In this document: positions 1 to 8,687 of the stretch, piece by piece
How the letters are laid out: each line of letters opens with the position of its first letter
Position numbering within the stretch: the stretch's first letter is position 1
Origin: Candidatus Binatia bacterium
Lineage (GTDB): Bacteria > Desulfobacterota > Binatia > HRBIN30
NCBI GenBank assembly: GCA_026004215.1
Contig: BPIR01000001.1
Span: 496,001 to 560,000 of the forward strand
Direction of reading: 5' to 3'
DNA length: 64,000 nucleotides
Made by a program: the position numbers and the translations under genes
Notes under the pieces: generated by a model
What the model was told of the DNA's origin: nothing
Database searches by the model: none
What the model saw: only the letters and a program-made list of their open reading frames with translations

Positions 1-454
1 GGTGCTTGCTGGGATCGTAACGATCCGCATTCACCCCGAGGCAAAATGTCGGCACTTGCTCCGGGGCACTCTTCGTGGGTGCCGATATAATGACCCGCTG
101 GGCCCCTGCGGACAGATGCTTGGCGGCGGATTCGTAGTCGGTAAACAAGCCTGTGGATTCGAGTACGTAATCCACTCCCAGTTCTTTCCACGGGAGCTCG
201 GCGGGGTCCTTGATGGAGAGTGCCCGGGTGTGCTTGCCGTTGACCGCGAACCCGTCCTCTGTGACCCGGACATCCGCCGGACGGCCATCGATGCGAAAGC
301 GTCCATGAGTCGTGTCGTACTGGAGCAGATAGGCCAGATTATCCGGTGGAACGAGATCGTTCACTGCAGCGACTTCGATGCCTCGTTCGGTTGCAATGCG
401 GTAGACCAAACGCCCGATTCTGCCAAAGCCATTGATGGCCACCCGGAATGCCAT
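1..454 (-). CDS. gap: Glyceraldehyde-3-phosphate dehydrogenase, N-terminal part (cut by window edge)
   Basis: This gene converts glyceraldehyde-3-phosphate, NAD(P)+ and phosphate to 1,3-bisphosphoglycerate in the cytosol (glycolysis and gluconeogenesis). About 151 residues are present. The protein starts MAFRVAINGFGRIGRLVYR, the Rossmann dinucleotide-binding signature of the family. Further on come the N-terminal landmarks LLQYDTTHGRF, ESTGLFT and VIISAPTK. The catalytic cysteine domain lies beyond the window. The ATG at 454-452 follows a clear AGGAGG ribosome-binding site. The gene reads away from the tRNA-Arg gene. Assignment is firm; only the NAD versus NADP preference is open. Confidence 0.95.
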   Translation of the reverse strand, partial: MAFRVAINGFGRIGRLVYRIATERGIEVAAVNDLVPPDNLAYLLQYDTTHGRFRIDGRPADVRVTEDGFAVNGKHTRALSIKDPAELPWKELGVDYVLESTGLFTDYESAAKHLSAGAQRVIISAPTKSAPEQVPTFCLGVNADRYDPSKH

Positions 455-593
455 GTTCCCCTCCTTGAGGTCTCTGGTACGTGCGCAGCCACGATAGAAA
501 CATGGCAACCAGCGCGCAACCTTTCGCAGCCGCCCTCTGGCGACTTCCCATCTTGAACGCTGCGAAGAAATCGTCTTCTAAAACGACCCACGC

Positions 594-668
594 GCGCCCG
601 TAGCTCAGTTGGACTAGAGCGGCTGGCTTCGAACCAGTAGGTCGGGAGTTCGAATCTCTCCGGGCGCG
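594..668 (+). tRNA. tRNA-Arg (anticodon TCG)
   Basis: A complete 75-nt cloverleaf can be folded. The acceptor arms GCGCCCG (594-600) and CGGGCGC (661-667) pair fully. The D arm is GCTC...GAGC. The anticodon stem GCTGG/CCAGT encloses the loop CTTCGAA, giving anticodon TCG, which reads CGA arginine codons. The T arm is GGGAG-TTCGAAT-CTCTC. The CCA end is not encoded. An 8-bp inverted repeat (681-688 with 704-711) follows without a T-run, so it may be a processing or termination hairpin. Confidence 0.95.
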
Positions 669-803
669 CTTCTTCGGTCAGGGTTCGCATCTCGCATCGG
701 AACGCGAACCCCTCCGCCAGCGAACTTGGTCGGCTTTTCATCGCCGTCCCCAGTGGCGCGGGCTCTCTAGAATTCCCGGGCAATTTGTTCGAGAGGAACT
801 ATG

Positions 804-2216
804 CTAGCGAGCCACCTTCCAAACTGTGCCGCTGGGAGTGTCTTCGAGAACGATCCCCTGTGCGCGCAATTCTTCACGAATTTGATCGGCCAAAGCAAAA
901 TCCTTGCGCCGGCGCGCTGCAGCACGTTGGGCAATTTTCTCGTCCACATAAGTCCGACTCAGTTGCCGGCTGGAAAGAAAGCGTTCCTTTTCCTGTTCCA
1001 GCACGACAGTTGGATCGTTGCCGCCGACGCCCAGAACAGATCCCATTTCTCGCACGGCACTTCGGATCGGTCCCAGGTCTTCCGTCCGCTTCTCGTCGAG
1101 GAGGCGGTTGAGATCGCGGATAGTGTCGAACAGTACGGCTAGGGCGCGAGCCGTGTTGAAATCGTCATCCATTGCGGCACGAAACTCTTCGAGGCGGTGC
1201 GGATCCGGTTTCGCGCCCCCATCTCGGTTCACCGCGTCCACACGGTAAAGGGTTTCGTACAACCGACCGAGAGCTCTTGCCGCCTCGTCGAGCCGCTCCG
1301 GAACGAATTCCAACGGGCTTCGGTAATGAGTGCCCAACACCAGCAGCCTGACCGCCTCGCCACCCGCGCGCGCCACTGCCTCGGCAACGGTCATGAAGTT
1401 GCCTAGCGATTTCGACATCTTCTCGGCGCCGATGGTCACCAAACCATTGTGCAGCCAGTACCGGGCAAATTCGCAGCCGTATGCGCCTTCGGACTGAGCG
1501 ATTTCGTTTTCGTGATGAGGAAAAATCAGGTCGGCACCACCCCCGTGAATGTCGAACGGCTGTCCGAGATACTTGGCTGCCATGGCGGAACACTCGATGT
1601 GCCATCCGGGTCGGCCCGGTCCCCACGGGCTCGCCCAGGCTGGCTCCCCCGGTTTGCTCGCCTTCCACAGGGCGAAATCCATCGGATGCCGCTTGCGCTC
1701 ATCGACCTCGACGCGGGCTCCAGCGATCATGTCCTCCAAGCGGCGCTTGGAGAGTTTTCCATAGCCAGGGAATTTCTCGACGCAGAAGTACACATCGCCA
1801 TTGGCAGGGTACGCGAGCCCGCGGTCGATCAGGCGTTGGATAAGTGCGATCATGTCGTCAATGTGTTCGGTGGCACGAGGCTCATAGGTAGGTCGTAAGC
1901 AACCGAGGGCTTGCACGTCTTCTTCAAAGGCGGCCAGGTTGCTCGCTACCAGCTCCGCAGTAGAAACGCCGGCCTGCTGAGCCCGAGCGATAATCTTGTC
2001 GTCCACGTCGGTAAAGTTCCGCACAAAGGTAACATCGTAACCACGCGATCTCAGGTAACGAAAGATGACGTCGAAGGTCACCAAGGCGCGTGCGTGGCCA
2101 ATGTGGGAGCGGTCGTATACCGTTACTCCGCAAACGTACATACCGACCTTTGGAGGATTCAGCGGAACAAACTCCTCCAAGCGAGCAGAGAGTGTGTTGT
2201 GGACGCGAAGAGCCAC
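804..2216 (-). CDS. cysS: Cysteine--tRNA ligase
   Basis: It charges tRNA-Cys with cysteine. The 470-residue length is typical of bacterial CysRS. The class I signature HIGH is at residues 38-41, preceded by the zinc-ligand cysteine C29 (CGVTVYD). The other zinc ligands appear in WHIECSAMA and in FPHHENEIAQSEG. The KMSKS loop is the perfect KMSKSLGN. The C-terminal helical anticodon-binding region is present. The chosen start is a GTG with AGGGAA upstream. It precedes a 55-bp gap to acs on the same strand, so the two may be co-transcribed although their functions are unrelated. Confidence 0.97.
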   Translation of the reverse strand: MALRVHNTLSARLEEFVPLNPPKVGMYVCGVTVYDRSHIGHARALVTFDVIFRYLRSRGYDVTFVRNFTDVDDKIIARAQQAGVSTAELVASNLAAFEEDVQALGCLRPTYEPRATEHIDDMIALIQRLIDRGLAYPANGDVYFCVEKFPGYGKLSKRRLEDMIAGARVEVDERKRHPMDFALWKASKPGEPAWASPWGPGRPGWHIECSAMAAKYLGQPFDIHGGGADLIFPHHENEIAQSEGAYGCEFARYWLHNGLVTIGAEKMSKSLGNFMTVAEAVARAGGEAVRLLVLGTHYRSPLEFVPERLDEAARALGRLYETLYRVDAVNRDGGAKPDPHRLEEFRAAMDDDFNTARALAVLFDTIRDLNRLLDEKRTEDLGPIRSAVREMGSVLGVGGNDPTVVLEQEKERFLSSRQLSRTYVDEKIAQRAAARRRKDFALADQIREELRAQGIVLEDTPSGTVWKVAR

Positions 2217-2271
2217 GCTTTTTCCCTAATGCTCTAACCAGGCGATGGTCATCCCCACCTATGCTCGGCGG

Positions 2272-4221
2272 CTACTCTTCTTCTTCCCGCAACCGCGCCA
2301 GCACACTCAGATCCTCCAACGTTGTCGTGTCCCCTACAGTTTCCTTGCCGGCCGCGATGTCCCGCAAGAGGCGGCGCATGATCTTTCCGGAACGTGTTTT
2401 CGGCAGCGCGTCTGTAAAGCGAATTTCTTCCGGACGCGCAAATGCGCCGATCTCTTTGGCAACGTGATCGCGCAATTCGAGACGGAGCTCTTCGGTAGGC
2501 TTGTGGCCCGCCTCCAGTGTGACAAAAGCCACAATCGCCTGGCCTTTAATTTCGTCCGGGCGACCGACCACGGCTGCTTCCGCAACAGCAGGGTGACTCA
2601 CAAGCGCGCTTTCCACCTCCATCGTCCCGAGGCGATGGCCGGCTACGTTCACCACATCGTCGATGCGGCCCATGATCCAGAAGTAGCCGTCTTCGTCTCG
2701 GCGCGCCCCGTCTCCGGTGAAGTACACGCCGGGAATCTGGCTCCAGTATTGCTGCACGTACCGGTCCGGATCCCCATAGATCGTGCGCATCATTCCTGGC
2801 CAGGGCCGGCGGATGACCAAGTATCCCCCCTGGTTGGGTGCCACCGGTGTACCCTCGCGGCTCACGACATCGGCCTCGATTCCGGGAAACGGAAGCGTTG
2901 CGGAACCGGGTTTCGTTGGCGTCACACCCGGCAACGGCGAAATGAGGATTCCGCCCGTTTCCGTTTGCCACCATGTGTCCACGATCGGGCAGCGGCGCTT
3001 GCCGATCTCTTCATGGTACCAAACCCAGGCCTCGGGGTTGATGGGCTCGCCAACGGTCCCGAGCAAGCGCAAACTCGACAGCCGGTGCTTGCGCGGCCAC
3101 TCCCGCCCCCATTTCATGAAACTTCGGATCGCCGTGGGCGCGGTATACAAAATCGTCACTCCGTACTTGTCGACAATTTGCCAAAAGCGATCCGGTTCCG
3201 GATAGTTGGGGGCTCCCTCGTACATGAGGGTGGTCGCGCCATTCGCAAGAATGCCGTAAACGACGTAACTATGACCGGTGACCCAGCCCACGTCCGCAGT
3301 GCACCAGTAGGTGTCTTCGTCCTTCAGATCGAACACCCACTTTGCCGTGATGTAGGTGTGCACCATGTATCCGCCAGTGGTGTGCACGACGCCTTTGGGC
3401 TTACCAGTGGTGCCGCTCGTGTACAGGATGAAAAGCGGGTGTTCCGCGTCGAGCACCTCAGCAGGGCACTCGTCATCCACCTTCTCCGCCAAATCGTGCC
3501 ACCACCGATCCCGACCCCCTTTCATCGCCACGGTTTCTCCGGTGCGGCGGAGCACAATGACGTGTTCGACTGAAGGTGCGTCCCGCAAGGCTTCATCGGC
3601 ATTGGCTTTCAATGGCACGATGGCACCGCGCCGGAACCCACCGTCAGCGGTCACCAGCACTTTGGCTTGTGCGTCCACTAATCGACTGCGCAAGGCATCG
3701 GCACTAAAACCGCCAAACACCACGCTGTGTACAGCGCCGATTCGGGCACATGCCAGCATGGCGATTGCCGCTTCCGGCACGAGTGGCAGATAAATACCAA
3801 CGCGATCGCCGCTTTGGACTCCGAGCAACTTCAGCATGTTGGCGAAGCGGCAAACCTCGCGATACAGGTCGTGATACGTGAGTACTCTTGTCTCCCCCGG
3901 CTCACCTTCCCAAACAATGGCCGCCTTATTGCGCCGCCAAGTTTTCAGGTGGCGATCGATACAGTTGTGGGCGAGGTTGGTCGAGCCGCCGACAAACCAC
4001 TTGGCAAACGGGGGCTTCCAATCCAGCACCTTTTCCCATCGCACGAACCAATCCAGCTCACCAGCGACATCCGCCCAGTACCCCTCTGGGTCCTGTTGCG
4101 CCTGCCGCAGGCGTGTCTCGTAGTCTGCACGCGTCAAGTTGGCTCTGGCGCTGAATTCCGCCGGAGGGTGAAACACACGCCGTTCTCGCAACACGGATTC
4201 GAGTTCTACGTCAGTTCCCAT
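2272..4221 (-). CDS. acs: Acetyl-coenzyme A synthetase
   Basis: It activates acetate to acetyl-CoA through acetyl-AMP. The 649-residue length matches Acs. The adenylate-forming P-loop is [22 protein letters not shown] and the C-terminal motif [10 protein letters not shown] follow. The lysine in the last motif is the one that protein acetyltransferases modify in Acs of other bacteria. The N-terminal ACAS region with [12 protein letters not shown] is intact. The ATG has a GGAAGGG ribosome-binding site. It lies between the GH57 gene and cysS on the minus strand. A specialised propionyl-CoA synthetase is less likely given the length and WWQTETGG, but substrate is not proven. Confidence 0.95.
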   Translation of the reverse strand: MGTDVELESVLRERRVFHPPAEFSARANLTRADYETRLRQAQQDPEGYWADVAGELDWFVRWEKVLDWKPPFAKWFVGGSTNLAHNCIDRHLKTWRRNKAAIVWEGEPGETRVLTYHDLYREVCRFANMLKLLGVQSGDRVGIYLPLVPEAAIAMLACARIGAVHSVVFGGFSADALRSRLVDAQAKVLVTADGGFRRGAIVPLKANADEALRDAPSVEHVIVLRRTGETVAMKGGRDRWWHDLAEKVDDECPAEVLDAEHPLFILYTSGTTGKPKGVVHTTGGYMVHTYITAKWVFDLKDEDTYWCTADVGWVTGHSYVVYGILANGATTLMYEGAPNYPEPDRFWQIVDKYGVTILYTAPTAIRSFMKWGREWPRKHRLSSLRLLGTVGEPINPEAWVWYHEEIGKRRCPIVDTWWQTETGGILISPLPGVTPTKPGSATLPFPGIEADVVSREGTPVAPNQGGYLVIRRPWPGMMRTIYGDPDRYVQQYWSQIPGVYFTGDGARRDEDGYFWIMGRIDDVVNVAGHRLGTMEVESALVSHPAVAEAAVVGRPDEIKGQAIVAFVTLEAGHKPTEELRLELRDHVAKEIGAFARPEEIRFTDALPKTRSGKIMRRLLRDIAAGKETVGDTTTLEDLSVLARLREEEE

Positions 4222-4338
4222 CGCCCTTCCCTTCCTTCAACTGAGTTTCGTTTCTGGCCGGCGACCCAGCGGACGCGGGCTGTTCGGGCCAGGGGAACGG
4301 TCTTGATGCCCCAGGCCAGATCGCTCGTCAAGTTCAAG

Positions 4339-6756
4339 TTAGGAAGCATCCGTCTCATCGTCGCCGCCCACCGCAAACCCCAAGGCGTGCCCCAACTCCT
4401 CTATGGCGTGGCCGGGGATCGGAAGAGATTTGTCGCTTTTTTCCTGCCAGAACGTGTAGAACAAGTTTTGCGCGCACCGTAAGTCCACCGGCACATTCAA
4501 ACGTCCACTCGCTTCCAGCAAGGCGCGTGCGCGTTCGTAGCAGTCTTGTGCCGGGCCTCGCCAAATACAGGCAACCGCCTCCGCGAGTGCTCGCCCAAAA
4601 GCCTGCGCGGTGGCCTCCTTTTCCAGCTCGATGCCCCAACGGGCCGCGTCGTCCCCTACCGCGGCAAGCTCGTCGAGCGAGGCTCTTCCCTCGACGAATT
4701 CCTGGGCGCGCTCGACCCAACTGCGCTGTACGACCAGACGCATCGCCATCCGCAACTCCTCGGGAATTTCGAGGCCGTGGTGAACCAAGAACTCGATTAG
4801 CCGCCGGTTGTCGGTAACAATCCGCCTGTAAAACGCCCGCGCACGCTCCAGCATCTCCCCGGTCACCCGTTCGAGAATTTGCTGCCGCTCATCGACGAAC
4901 ATGTCGCCGAGGGTGAAATGGCCATTGGGAAAACCCTTTTGGAGTTCCGCCAACACGTCCATGAGCGTCCGGGTGCGGAACGTTGCCAGCAAGTGCTGGC
5001 GCCATGCCGTGTCGCGTCGCGGCTCTGCCATGTCGGCGACACAGAAAAAATCGTGCCCGCCGAGGTGCACGGCCCCGTAATCTACAGTGCTTTTCTCCTC
5101 CGTCAGCTCATCGTGAAGCTCCACTCGACCGGCCACAAAGGACGGCGTGCCTCCGACATCGAACACTCTCTCGAGCGAAGCGAACTCGTACACGTATCGC
5201 CTGTGTACCAGCGGCGGCGGGTCGAGCAGTGCGTTCAAAGCGTAGTCGGCGACCACTCGGATCGGAGTGCTCATGCGTGGTCGCACTAGCCGTTCGAAGA
5301 TTTCGGCGCCGTCCTTGTACTGGAGGAGGTTACTCCGCATGGGTTTGAGTCGGAGTAAAAACGGTTCGCACAAGGCCTGCCCGAAAGCCTCGGCAAGTTG
5401 CATGGCACGGGCGGCGTAAGTCAAAACCTGAGTGGTTTCCAACCCGCTCGGGTCGTCGAAAAACCAGCCGCAGCTCGTGAACATCAGCAAGGCATGGCGC
5501 TGCATCTCCAGCAGTTTCCACACTTGTACGCGCCGCGACGGATCGAGCTCGCGGCGTGCGTGGGCCTGTAAAAAGCGGTCGCGTTGGTCGCCCGTGCGCG
5601 CAAGCAAAATGGACACATAGGCGTCGCGTGCCTCCCAGGGATCAGTGAGCCACTTCTCGGCCTCCTGCTCGAAAAGCACATCGAGCTTGGCCTTGAGCCA
5701 GTCCAGCGCTTCGCGTAACGGTTCGCGCCACGCGTGGTCCCACGAAGGATGTCCCGCGTGACATGAGCACCCTGAGCGCCAGCGTTCTACCCCGTGTGCG
5801 CAACTCCAAGACGTGAACGGGCGAATCTCGACGCGATCGCGCACTTCTACTGCCCGCAGGTACGCGCCGTAGTTGATGAGGCGGATGCGCGGGTCATTTT
5901 CTAAAGCTTCCAGAGCCGCAGCCAGTGCCATCTCACCAAAGCGATGGTGATGACCGTAAGTTTCCCCATCCGCTGCGACGTGAAGGATGCCATTTTCCTG
6001 CATGCCCTCTGCCCGGCTGACGATCCTCGCTGCAAGGGCACGGCCATCTTGCAACCAACCTTCGAACGCAATCCCGCGCGCGATTGGACCATCGTAAAAA
6101 AACACCACAATCGACCGCCCTTGTCCTAGGTCGCAGAGATACGGTCGCGTTGGATCGATCCCCTCGCCGTGAGTATCGTGCCAAGCGCCCCCGCCGTAGG
6201 AAACCCGGCGTGCCTGATGAGGCGCGAGAATCGTGAAGCGGATCCCATGCTCCGCCAAAACACGGAGCGAAGCCTCGTCCACAGCCGTTTCGGGCAGCCA
6301 CATTCCCTCCGGCGGCCGGCCAAAGCGAAAGGAAAAGTCTTGGATACCCCAACGCACTTGCGTTATCTGGTCGCGCGGGCTGGCCAAAGGTAAAATGGCG
6401 TGGCCATATACCTGCGCTATCGCGCTGCCGGCGCCATACCGGCGCTGACTCTCCCTATCGGAGTCGATGATGCGTCCATACAACTCCGGGTGCGTCCGCT
6501 GCAGCCACGCAAGGAGCGTAGGCCCAAAATTAAAGCTAATGGCCGCGTAGTTGTTGCGAAGCTTCAAAATGCGACCTTTGCGGTCGAGCACCCGAGCCGC
6601 AGCATTCGGTTCGTAGCACTCAGCAGTCACCCGTTCGTTCCAGTCGTGATAGGGTGCCGCTGATTCCTGCCGATCGATTACCTCCAGCCAAGGGTTTTCC
6701 CTCGGGGGCTGGTAAAAGTGTCCGTGGATGCAGACGTACCGCTTGCTCGGGCTCAT
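4339..6756 (-). CDS. Glycoside hydrolase family 57 protein with DUF3536
   Basis: A large (805-residue) cytosolic enzyme without a signal peptide. The N-terminal signature HGHFYQPPRENPW is typical of GH57 proteins that carry the DUF3536 C-terminal half. WLPETA at residues 153-158 fits the conserved region holding the GH57 catalytic nucleophile (E156), and HVAADGETYGHHH fits the acid/base region. GH57 members act on alpha-glucans (amylase, 4-alpha-glucanotransferase, branching). DUF3536 members are mostly uncharacterised, so a role in glycogen or maltodextrin handling is inference. The ATG lacks an obvious ribosome-binding site; no better start is seen. Confidence 0.88.
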   Translation of the reverse strand: MSPSKRYVCIHGHFYQPPRENPWLEVIDRQESAAPYHDWNERVTAECYEPNAAARVLDRKGRILKLRNNYAAISFNFGPTLLAWLQRTHPELYGRIIDSDRESQRRYGAGSAIAQVYGHAILPLASPRDQITQVRWGIQDFSFRFGRPPEGMWLPETAVDEASLRVLAEHGIRFTILAPHQARRVSYGGGAWHDTHGEGIDPTRPYLCDLGQGRSIVVFFYDGPIARGIAFEGWLQDGRALAARIVSRAEGMQENGILHVAADGETYGHHHRFGEMALAAALEALENDPRIRLINYGAYLRAVEVRDRVEIRPFTSWSCAHGVERWRSGCSCHAGHPSWDHAWREPLREALDWLKAKLDVLFEQEAEKWLTDPWEARDAYVSILLARTGDQRDRFLQAHARRELDPSRRVQVWKLLEMQRHALLMFTSCGWFFDDPSGLETTQVLTYAARAMQLAEAFGQALCEPFLLRLKPMRSNLLQYKDGAEIFERLVRPRMSTPIRVVADYALNALLDPPPLVHRRYVYEFASLERVFDVGGTPSFVAGRVELHDELTEEKSTVDYGAVHLGGHDFFCVADMAEPRRDTAWRQHLLATFRTRTLMDVLAELQKGFPNGHFTLGDMFVDERQQILERVTGEMLERARAFYRRIVTDNRRLIEFLVHHGLEIPEELRMAMRLVVQRSWVERAQEFVEGRASLDELAAVGDDAARWGIELEKEATAQAFGRALAEAVACIWRGPAQDCYERARALLEASGRLNVPVDLRCAQNLFYTFWQEKSDKSLPIPGHAIEELGHALGFAVGGDDETDAS

Positions 6757-7108
6757 GAAGAAGAACGCGGCTACTTTAAGGAACCACGCAGGAGCTGGTC
6801 AACACACACCTTTACGACCAAGCTGACCGCACACGGCGAGCTGCCGCTCGCACCGAGTCGGACAGAGCGAAGCACACGCGGGGAGGAACGAGGGTGCATC
6901 CAGCCGCCAGCGGGGCAGCCGAAGTCGCACGGCGACCGCAACCTCTCGCAGGTTGCATCCGGCATTTTATTCGGCCCAGCGCGCCCGGCGGTGTGGCGGC
7001 CGGCAGGAAACCGTGGCACAGGAATGGAACGGCACAGAACATTTGCGGTCGCGCGAACGGACCACATTTCGATTGACCAGAGTTGCGGCTGCAAGTAGTG
7101 TGGCAGCC
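6757..7108. other. Intergenic spacer between divergent genes
   Basis: This 350-bp spacer separates the GH57 gene (minus) from the lytic transglycosylase (plus), so it must hold two divergent promoters. I see no convincing -35/-10 pair, RNA gene or repeat. Open frames crossing it look like shadows: no ribosome-binding site, and arginine/serine-rich composition. Confidence 0.5.
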
Positions 7109-7741
7109 ATGCGGGGATTCGGAATCGGGAGGTTGGCCGTATTGCTCGCAGCCGGGCTGGCGCTGGCAGACTGCGCCAATGCCGACATCTACGTGTATCG
7201 CGACGCCCGCGGCGTTTTGCATTTCACCAATGCGCCCGCTGAGCCAAGATATCGTTTCTACCGTTCGGAGAAAGAGTCGTGGCGAGCAGCTCGGTGGACT
7301 AGCTGGGGCCGGCGTTATGCGGATCCCAATCGGTACAAGGCCTACGAAACCATTGTACGAGAGGCCGCGGAGCGGCACCAGGTGGACGTAGCCCTAGTCA
7401 AAGCGGTGATCCGTGCGGAATCCGACTTTGTTCCCGACGCTGTCTCTCCGAAGGGAGCCCTGGGCTTGATGCAACTCATGCCCGCGACGGCACGCCGCCA
7501 CGGCGTCTTTCGCGTTTTCGATCCGCGGGAAAACATTGATGGCGGCGTTCGCCACTTGCGTTACCTTTTGGATCGGTTCAACGGGAACCTGCGTTTGGCG
7601 TTGGCTGCGTACAACGCCGGAGAGGCGGCGGTCGATCGGCACGGAGGTGTCCCGCCGTACCCCGAAACATGGGAGTACGTGGCCCGAGTGTTGAGCTTCC
7701 GAGACCGCTACTTGCGAGATCGTTACGCCCAACGCAACTGA
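7109..7741 (+). CDS. Lytic transglycosylase (SLT domain) with N-terminal DUF4124
   Basis: A 210-residue envelope protein that should cleave the MurNAc-GlcNAc bond of peptidoglycan. Residues 1-26 form a signal peptide (hydrophobic GRLAVLLAAGLALA). IYVYRDARGVLHFTNAP is a DUF4124-like segment. The SLT domain has the catalytic glutamate in IRAESDF (E104), then KGALGLMQLMPATA and AYNAGEAAV, all hallmark motifs of Slt/MltC-type enzymes. The ATG at 7109 is chosen because it directly precedes the signal peptide; an in-frame GTG at 7100 is the alternative. pgsA begins 18 bp downstream, suggesting co-transcription. Confidence 0.92.
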   Translation: MRGFGIGRLAVLLAAGLALADCANADIYVYRDARGVLHFTNAPAEPRYRFYRSEKESWRAARWTSWGRRYADPNRYKAYETIVREAAERHQVDVALVKAVIRAESDFVPDAVSPKGALGLMQLMPATARRHGVFRVFDPRENIDGGVRHLRYLLDRFNGNLRLALAAYNAGEAAVDRHGGVPPYPETWEYVARVLSFRDRYLRDRYAQRN

Positions 7742-7759
7742 GGGAAGAGACACACGCCC

Positions 7760-8347
7760 TTGTGGAGAGAGCTCGCGAATTGGCCGAACTTCTTCACGGT
7801 CCTGCGCATTCTTCTCATCCCGGCCGTGGTCGCGTTTTTGACTGACCCGGGACCGACCGCTGCTCTCGCCGCTACCACCACGTTTTTTCTGGCATCCCTA
7901 TCTGATTTTCTCGATGGTTATTTGGCTCGCCGTTACGGGCTGACCACCACGCTCGGGAAGATCCTAGACCCGCTCGCGGACAAGCTGATCGTGGCAGCCG
8001 TTCTCGTCATGCTGGTTGCCATGGATCGTACGCCTCATGTCCCCGGATGGGCGGTCGCGGTGATGATTTCACGGGAAATTGCGGTCACCGGCTTGCGCGC
8101 CGTCGCACTGGCGCAAGGCGTAATCGTAGAGGCCGAGACTCTTGGAAAATACAAGATGGTGCTGCAGATGTTCGCCCTCCACGGCCTACTTCTGCACTAT
8201 CCGTTTTTTGGGATCGATTTCTTCTCGGTCGGTATGTACTTTTTCTGGCTGGCACTTGTCGTGGCCGTATGGTCCGGGCTCGAATACTACCGGCACGTCC
8301 TCCCCAGACTGTGGCAAACCGGCACGCCCGCCCCTCTGCCACGTTGA
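7760..8347 (+). CDS. pgsA: CDP-diacylglycerol--glycerol-3-phosphate 3-phosphatidyltransferase
   Basis: An integral membrane enzyme of phosphatidylglycerol synthesis. The 195-residue protein has the full CDP-alcohol phosphotransferase signature D-x2-D-G-x2-A-R-x8-G-x3-D-x3-D, seen as DFLDGYLARRYG followed by LGKILDPLADKL. About five hydrophobic segments are visible. The N-terminus NWPNFFTVLRILLIP is typical of PgsA. The start is a TTG preceded by GGGAAGAGA. It follows the lytic transglycosylase closely. A related CDP-alcohol transferase (for example PgsA2 or a cardiolipin-type enzyme) cannot be excluded but PgsA is best. Confidence 0.9.
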   Translation: MWRELANWPNFFTVLRILLIPAVVAFLTDPGPTAALAATTTFFLASLSDFLDGYLARRYGLTTTLGKILDPLADKLIVAAVLVMLVAMDRTPHVPGWAVAVMISREIAVTGLRAVALAQGVIVEAETLGKYKMVLQMFALHGLLLHYPFFGIDFFSVGMYFFWLALVVAVWSGLEYYRHVLPRLWQTGTPAPLPR

Positions 8348-8450
8348 GCGACCTCGTTCGCGTGCTCGCCAGGCCGGTGCGAACCTGGCGGTCCGGTTGC
8401 AGCGCCCAAGTGCCCATGTTAGCTAGACGCGTCGCGTTCCCAACATCCAC

Positions 8451-8524
8451 GCGCCCTTAGCTCAGCTGGATAGAGCACAAGACTACGAATCTTGGGGTCG
8501 GCCGTTCGAATCGGCCAGGGCGCG
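8451..8524 (+). tRNA. tRNA-Arg (anticodon ACG)
   Basis: A 74-nt cloverleaf with acceptor arms GCGCCCT (8451-8457) and AGGGCGC (8517-8523). The anticodon stem CAAGA/TCTTG has the loop CTACGAA, giving anticodon ACG, which is read as inosine-CG after TadA deamination and decodes CGT, CGC and CGA. The T arm GGCCG-TTCGAAT-CGGCC pairs perfectly. CCA is not encoded. This is the second arginine tRNA in the window. Confidence 0.96.
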
Positions 8525-8687
8525 CTTTCTCGCTGCCTGCAGGACATCGCAAGGATTCCTGCAGTTCCCCGACACCGTACCCGTTTGCGCTTTATCCCCG
8601 AGGATCCAACCTCACGCCTCGATTACGCGGTACTCGTCTCGGGCGGCCCCACGGCCGCAGTCTAACGGGCTCTAATTCAGCTTTTCC

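Noticed and set aside
2245..3573. 442-codon plus-strand frame opposite acs
   Set aside because: Antisense shadow of a high-GC gene; the acs reading has all motifs and a ribosome-binding site.
7109..7741. Longer lytic transglycosylase start at 6953
   Set aside because: It would add 52 residues of Arg-rich sequence in front of a perfect signal peptide.
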